35,520 nucleotides of DNA from JALOAT01 sp041677345 (GTDB lineage: Bacteria; Pseudomonadota; Gammaproteobacteria; Thiohalomonadales; Thiohalomonadaceae), in NCBI GenBank assembly GCA_041677345.1, contig JBAYQE010000019.1:1-35520 (forward strand). The letters are read 5' to 3'. The notes under the pieces are model-generated. The model was not told the DNA's origin. It saw only the letters and a list, made by a program, of their open reading frames with translations, and made no database searches. How positions within the stretch are numbered: the stretch's first letter is position 1; each line of letters opens with the position of its first letter. The translations under genes and the position numbers were made by a program. Shown piece by piece: positions 31,733 through 35,520 of the stretch.

Positions 31733-33628
31733 TCAAGCTTCCAGGTAGGTGTACCCGGTGAGGCCGTCGGCCAGGGTGTCCAGAAACAAGGCACGCTCCG
31801 CCTCTGCCAGATCGGCGGCAGCCACCTTGGTGCGATAGGCCTCCAGCAACACCTCCGGTGTAAAGCTCACATAGCGCAGCAGCCCGTCCACCGTATCGCC
31901 GCGGTGCGTGGATTCCAGGTGGTAACCGTCCCCTTCCAGTACCACGTTCACGGCATCGGTATCGCCGAACAGATTGTGCATGTCGCCGAGGATTTCCTGG
32001 TAGGCGCCGACCATGAAAAAGCCGATCAGATATTCATCCCCGCTTTGCCAGTCGTGCAGGGGGAGGGTGCTTTCCACACCGTCGCGGCCCACGTAGTGAT
32101 CGATGCGGCCGTCGGAGTCACAGGTGAGGTCCTGGATCACGCCGCGGCGCTCGGGCGCCCCGTGCAAGCGGTGCAGGGGCACGATGGGAAACACCTGATC
32201 GATGCCCCACACGTCGGGCACCGACTGGAACACGGAGAAATTGAGGAAGTACTTGTCCGCGAGCTTGTCGTTCAGTTCGTCCAGGATTTCGCGGTGGGCG
32301 CGCACCTTGGGGTCGAGCAGGTCGCGCACGCGCCGGCACACGGCGGAGTACAGACGCTCGGCGCGGGCGCGCTGCTCCAGGGACAGCATGCCGTGGGTGT
32401 ACATGGCCTGGGCCTCGCCCACGGCATGCACGGCATCGTGGTAGACCTCGATGGCCGAACGCGCCGGCAGGGCCTGCAGAGCGGCCCACAGGTCGTGCAG
32501 CACGGCGGGCTCGTCCTCGCCCGGCGCGGTCGCCGCCGCACCGTCCGGCGCGTATTCCACGTCGGTGACGTTGGCCACCAGCACCGCGTGATGGGCGGTG
32601 AGGGCGCGGCCCGACTCGCTGATGATGTCGGGGCAGGGCAGGGCGTGGTCGGCGCAGACTTCGGAGAGGATGTGCACCACGTTGTGGGCATACTCGCCCA
32701 CGGTGTAGTTCATGGAGCACTCGCTGCGCGAGCGGCTACCTTCATAGTCCACGCCGAGGCCACCGCCCACGTCGACCACGCGCACCGCCACGCCCATGGC
32801 GTGCATCTCCGCGTAGAAGCGCGCCGCCTCGCGGATACCGGCCTGAATGTCGCGGATGTTGGCGATCTGGGAACCGAGATGGAAGTGGAGTAGTTGCAGG
32901 GTATCGAGCCGCCCGGCCTCGCGCAGGCGCGCGACCACGTCGAGCACCTGGGTGGCGGAGAGGCCGAACTTGGATTTCTCACCGCCGGTGTTCTGCCACT
33001 TGCCGGCGCCGATGGATGCGAGCCGCACGCGCACCCCGAGCAGGGGCGACACGCCCAGGCAGGCCGACTCCTCCAGGATCAGGTCCAGCTCGGACATCTT
33101 CTCCACCACGATGTACACGCGGTGGCCGAGGCGCCGGCCGATGAGGGCCAGGCGGATGTACTCGCGGTCCTTGTAGCCGTTGCACACCACTACACCGTTC
33201 GGCTTCGACAGGGCCAGCACGGCCATGAGTTCAGGCTTGCTGCCCGCCTCCAGGCCCACACGGTCGTCGCCGTGGGCGAGGATCTGTTCCACCACCGAGC
33301 GCTGCTGGTTCACCTTGATGGGATACACCGCCGTGTAGCGGCCCTGGTAGCCGTCCGCGGCCATGGCCGAGGTGAAGGCGTTCACCAGGGTGTCCACGCG
33401 GTCGCGCAGGATGTCGGCGAAACGCACCAGCACCGGCAGGCTGAGGCCCTGCGCGCGCGCCGCATTGGCCACGTCCACCAGCGCGATCTCCGGGCCGCTC
33501 GCATCACGCCGCGGGCGCGCCACCAGTTCGCCGCGCTCGTTCACGTCGAAATACCCCTCGCTCCAGCCGCGGATACCGTACGTGGCTCGGGCGCGATCGA
33601 GGGTCCAGGGTTTGTTGGCAGCGCTCAT
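31733..33628 (-). CDS. speA: Biosynthetic arginine decarboxylase
   Basis: SpeA converts arginine to agmatine for polyamine synthesis, using PLP and Mg2+. The 631-residue length is in range. Recognised motifs are YTAVYPIKVNQQRSVVEQIL with the PLP lysine Lys105, then LHFHLGSQIANIRDIQAGI. The glycine loop is VDVGGGLGVDYEGS, the second-site region is ISESGRALTAHHAVL, and the C-terminus has FPIVPLHRLHGAPERRG. The ATG at 33628 is divergent from speE across 87 bases. No agmatinase gene is in the window, so later steps are encoded elsewhere. Confidence 0.97.
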   Translation of the reverse strand: MSAANKPWTLDRARATYGIRGWSEGYFDVNERGELVARPRRDASGPEIALVDVANAARAQGLSLPVLVRFADILRDRVDTLVNAFTSAMAADGYQGRYTAVYPIKVNQQRSVVEQILAHGDDRVGLEAGSKPELMAVLALSKPNGVVVCNGYKDREYIRLALIGRRLGHRVYIVVEKMSELDLILEESACLGVSPLLGVRVRLASIGAGKWQNTGGEKSKFGLSATQVLDVVARLREAGRLDTLQLLHFHLGSQIANIRDIQAGIREAARFYAEMHAMGVAVRVVDVGGGLGVDYEGSRSRSECSMNYTVGEYAHNVVHILSEVCADHALPCPDIISESGRALTAHHAVLVANVTDVEYAPDGAAATAPGEDEPAVLHDLWAALQALPARSAIEVYHDAVHAVGEAQAMYTHGMLSLEQRARAERLYSAVCRRVRDLLDPKVRAHREILDELNDKLADKYFLNFSVFQSVPDVWGIDQVFPIVPLHRLHGAPERRGVIQDLTCDSDGRIDHYVGRDGVESTLPLHDWQSGDEYLIGFFMVGAYQEILGDMHNLFGDTDAVNVVLEGDGYHLESTHRGDTVDGLLRYVSFTPEVLLEAYRTKVAAADLAEAERALFLDTLADGLTGYTYLEA

Positions 33629-33715
33629 TTCTGTCTCTGCAATGGCAAAGGGGGCGGCGGAACCGTATTATCGCACGCCACAATCCCCCCTGGCCCCAAG
33701 TGACGGAGTGGTTTC

Positions 33716-34570
33716 ATGACAATCCAGGTTGACGGCTGGTTCACCGAAGAATGGCCCGGCGAGAAATCCGCCATCTCCCTCAAGCTCGTGCGCAAGCTGC
33801 ACGAGGAAAAGTCGCGCTTCCAGCGCATCGAGGTGTTCGAGACCGAAACCTTCGGCAAGCTGCTCACCCTCGACGGCCTGGTGATGGTCACCGACCGTGA
33901 CAACTTCATCTACCACGAGATGATCAGCCACCCGGCCCTGTTCACCCACAAGAACCCCGAGCGCGTGCTCATCGTGGGCGGCGGCGACTGCGGCACCCTG
34001 CGCGAGGTGCTCAAGCACCCCGGGGTGAAGGAAGTCCACATGGTGGAGATCGACGAGCGCGTCACCCGCGTCGCCGAAATGTTTTACCCCGACCTCACCG
34101 AGTCCAACGGCGACCCGCGCGCCCAGTTCTTCTTCGAGGACGGCATCCGCTGGGTGGAGTCCGCCGCCACCGGCAGCTACGACGTGATCATCGTGGACGG
34201 CTCCGATCCGGAAGGCCCGGCGGCCGTGCTGTTCTCGGAAGACTTCTTCCGCCACTGCCACCGCGTGCTCTCGCCCTCGGGCGTCATGGTGGGCCAGTCC
34301 GAATCGCCGCTGTTCCACCTGGAGCTCATCAAGCACTATCACGCCACCGCGCGCGCCGTGGGTTTCCAGGACGTGGCCAGCCTGCATTTCCAGCAGTGCA
34401 CCTATCCGTCGGGTTGGTGGACCGTCACCGTCGCCACCAAGGACAAGGCCGTGAGCGACTTCCGCGAACAGGATGCCGCCAACCGCCCCTTCAAGACGCG
34501 CTATTACACGCCGGCCATCCACCGCGCCGCCATGGCGCAGCCGGCGTTCGTGAAAGAAGCGCTGAAATAA
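33716..34570 (+). CDS. speE: Spermidine synthase
   Basis: SpeE transfers an aminopropyl group from decarboxylated S-adenosylmethionine to putrescine. The 284-residue protein has an N-terminal beta region (RFQRIEVFETETFGKLLTLDGLVMVTDRDNFIYHEMISHP), the Rossmann motif LIVGGGDCGTLREVLKH, the acidic VEIDERV, DGIRWVE, and the active-site YDVIIVDGSDPEGPA with the key Asp. The loop reads GGGDCG rather than the GGGDG of E. coli. Its divergent neighbour speA supplies an earlier step in the polyamine pathway. Confidence 0.96.
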   Translation: MTIQVDGWFTEEWPGEKSAISLKLVRKLHEEKSRFQRIEVFETETFGKLLTLDGLVMVTDRDNFIYHEMISHPALFTHKNPERVLIVGGGDCGTLREVLKHPGVKEVHMVEIDERVTRVAEMFYPDLTESNGDPRAQFFFEDGIRWVESAATGSYDVIIVDGSDPEGPAAVLFSEDFFRHCHRVLSPSGVMVGQSESPLFHLELIKHYHATARAVGFQDVASLHFQQCTYPSGWWTVTVATKDKAVSDFREQDAANRPFKTRYYTPAIHRAAMAQPAFVKEALK

Positions 34571-34582
34571 CAGCGCTCCTCT

Positions 34583-34647
34583 GTAGGAGCGGGCCCAGCC
34601 CGCGATTGCCGCGTGAAGAAACCATCGCGGCCTGAGGCCGCTCCTAC
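34583..34647. repeat. Inverted pair of REP elements (BIME-like)
   Basis: GTAGGAGCGGGCCCAGCCCGCGA (34583-34605) faces TCGCGGCCTGAGGCCGCTCCTAC (34625-34647). This is the same family as 25534-25604, here 12 bases after the speE stop. Confidence 0.85.
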
Positions 34648-34771
34648 AGGCCTTCCTTTCCACCAGTGTGTGGGGTGTGGGAGCGAGTTTATGCCCGAAG
34701 GGTGCTTCCGCTCGCGATTCAATCCCGGCCTCGACGCGAACTGCCCCCCCCGACATCACCCGCTTTCCCCC

Positions 34772-34805
34772 GTAGGTCACGTTGGCGCGTAGCGCCTACG
34801 TGACA
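34772..34805. repeat. REP-like unit, GTAGGTCAC type
   Basis: This 34-base palindromic unit differs at one base from the reverse complement of 31004-31037, nearly 4 kb away. Confidence 0.8.
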
Positions 34806-34834
34806 GGCTCGGCCAGAAGACGCCGCTACGGCTA

Positions 34835-34947
34835 GTCCCCCAGTCGCAACAACCGAGACCCTAACACCCTCTAACGCCCCCACCACTCCAGCATCAGAGC
34901 GACACTCCCCTTCCACCCTCCTTGCCCCCGCGCTACCATCGACCCGT
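34835..34947 (+). promoter_or_regulatory. C-rich, G-poor tract: candidate Rho utilisation site
   Basis: On the plus strand this stretch is strongly C-rich and poor in G, with many CC and YC dinucleotides (AACACCCTCTAACGCCCCCA, CCACTCC, CTCCCCTTCCACCCTCC), the classical bias of rut sites. It could end speE transcription or take part in control of the structured leader just downstream. Confidence 0.4.
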
Positions 34948-34948
34948 C

Positions 34949-35108
34949 TCAGGCGGCCGGACGCCCGGTGAAGTCGAACCCGGGCGCGGGCGGAATACAA
35001 CACCCTCACGGGAAACAAGCCCGCCGCACCTGACAAAGGAACGCAGTGCCTGCGAAGCCACACGGAGGGGTTCCCGGGCACACGGAACGCAATGTCAGGA
35101 GAACGAAC
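34949..35108 (+). promoter_or_regulatory. Structured leader with alternative stems that can mask the Shine-Dalgarno
   Basis: Several stems are possible. P1 is TCAGG-CGGC (34949-34957) with GCCG-CA-CCTGA (35023-35033). P2 is CGCCCGG/CCGGGCG (34962-34968 and 34980-34986). P3 is CGGGC/GCCCG (34987-34991 and 35019-35023). The 3' part of P1 can instead pair as CCTGACA (35029-35035) with TGTCAGG (35093-35099), which covers part of the Shine-Dalgarno AGGAG (35097-35101). This is the logic of a translational riboswitch or attenuator. I do not recognise a known class. Confidence 0.45.
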
Positions 35109-35324
35109 ATGGAAAGACACCATGCAATCACGGGCCGGCTCGACCTGATCGCCGGTTACATGCGACTGCTTGCCGACTTGATGTTGGCCGGGCCCGACCT
35201 CCAGGACGTGGACCGCGGCGCCTTCGCCCAAGTGCTGCACGACCTCGCCGTCCGCCTCGAAACGGCCACCGAGGAACTGCAAAACGCTGGCGCCCGCCAC
35301 ACAATGGAACAGGAGGCCCCGTGA
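35109..35324 (+). CDS. Small helical protein of unknown function, coupled to an MNT gene
   Basis: I do not recognise this 71-residue protein. It is predicted as two or three helices (HAITGRLDLIAGYMRLLADLMLAG and RGAFAQVLHDLAVRLETATEELQNAG) without HTH signature, signal peptide or membrane segment. The ATG at 35109 is set by AGGAG seven bases upstream, within the foldable leader. Its stop overlaps the next ATG by one base (TGATG). Being paired with a nucleotidyltransferase/HEPN-type gene, it could be an accessory or antitoxin-like partner. That is inference. Confidence 0.7.
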   Translation: MERHHAITGRLDLIAGYMRLLADLMLAGPDLQDVDRGAFAQVLHDLAVRLETATEELQNAGARHTMEQEAP

Positions 35325-35520
35325 TGGAACACAGCTACGAGGACACCCGCGGCCCCTCGCCCTGGTACAAGATGAAGACCCGCCCCAAGCACCTCCCATC
35401 CCACAAACAGGCCGAACTGCGCCGCATCGTCGAAACCATCCGCGCCCACCAGGACGTGGAAATGATCATCCTCTTCGGCTCCCACGCCCGCGGCGACTGG
35501 GTGGAAGACGAATACGAAGA
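35324..35520 (+). CDS. MNT-type nucleotidyltransferase (probably MNT-HEPN), 3' part outside window
   Basis: The 65 codons present contain HKQAELRRIVETIRAHQDVEMIILFGSHARGDWVEDEYE. GSHARGDW (GSxxRG then W) is the signature of minimal nucleotidyltransferases, where the next Asp residues bind metal. In many proteins with this DWVEDEY-type extension, a HEPN domain follows; the two form a fused or paired toxin-antitoxin in which the transferase AMPylates the HEPN RNase. The HEPN half cannot be seen here. AGGAGG precedes the start, and a GTG at 35321 is an alternative. Confidence 0.82.
   Translation, partial: MEHSYEDTRGPSPWYKMKTRPKHLPSHKQAELRRIVETIRAHQDVEMIILFGSHARGDWVEDEYE

Larger units (their letters stand above)
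34571..35108. other. Intergenic region (538 bases): REP units, C-rich tract, structured leader
   Basis: Left to right: an inverted REP pair (34583-34647), a degenerate REP-like unit at about 34679-34722, a GTAGGTCAC-type unit (34772-34805), a C-rich G-poor tract (about 34835-34947) and a foldable leader (34949-35108) before the small gene. No ORF is supported. Confidence 0.65.

Noticed and set aside
34940..35030. Possible cobalamin-type riboswitch, because of a GGTGAA segment between C/G-rich stems
   Set aside because: The B12 box and the expected four-way arrangement are not present, and a cobalamin link to an MNT/HEPN gene is unlikely. I kept it only as an unclassified leader.

Overview
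This window looks like chromosomal DNA of a GC-rich gammaproteobacterium. Arginine decarboxylase (speA), spermidine synthase (speE), PriA, PolX, an ArgS/SPOR-protein pair, a lipid A acyltransferase, a RatA-like protein and a DUF3579 protein all fit that class. The REP-like GTAGGAGCGG...CCGCGA palindromes also fit. A Chromatiales/Ectothiorhodospiraceae-like (possibly sulfur-oxidising) host is my guess from general resemblance only. I see no tRNA, rRNA, CRISPR array, prophage or intact transposase.

Layout. 1-5000 (minus): the 5'-proximal part of a lipid A lauroyltransferase-type gene cut by the window edge, a fructosamine-kinase-family gene, and a glycogen phosphorylase coupled to a TerB-like gene. 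A divergent intergenic region with two palindromes, one CRP-like, separates glgP from a small unknown gene at 5155. 5100-9100: small regulators and conserved hypotheticals (CBS pair, DUF3579, TIGR02647, a SHOCT lipoprotein, a four-helix membrane protein, an Xre-like regulator). 9446-12567: an in-frame OsmC-DUF2267 fusion with an internal Shine-Dalgarno, an HDOD protein, and a truncated, twice-frameshifted histidine kinase. 12498-16561: a DUF502 membrane protein, CPBP protease, entericidin-like lipoprotein, RatA-like protein and a minus-strand run (HPF-cold-shock fusion, DUF1992, SinR-like). Nested inverted repeats sit between these blocks.

16614-22952: PolX, Nudix hydrolase, a small helical protein, aldo/keto reductase, an ECF sigma factor coupled to an anti-sigma factor that carries a C-terminal DsrE-like domain, a SHOCT-tailed membrane protein and a PPOX-family protein. 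22953-25512: an AT-rich region with two perfect inverted DnaA boxes, then priA. 25695-26819: a complete Xre/RES toxin-antitoxin operon. 27046-30797: argS (one apparent base deletion), a SPOR-domain FtsN-like gene and two paralogous outer-membrane beta-barrel genes. 31158-34570: speA with a downstream tail-anchored coiled-coil gene, divergent from speE. 34571-35520: REP elements, a C-rich G-poor tract, a structured leader with two mutually exclusive stems, one of which masks a Shine-Dalgarno, then a small helical protein coupled to an MNT nucleotidyltransferase gene (probably MNT-HEPN) that leaves the window.

Most promising unusual points: the structured leader ahead of the small-protein/MNT pair, the anti-sigma-DsrE fusion, the OsmC-DUF2267 fusion with internal start, and the DnaA-box palindrome upstream of priA. 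Three apparent single-base losses, in argS and the kinase, can each be explained as shortening of a two-base homopolymer. This makes assembly error a serious alternative to real gene decay.
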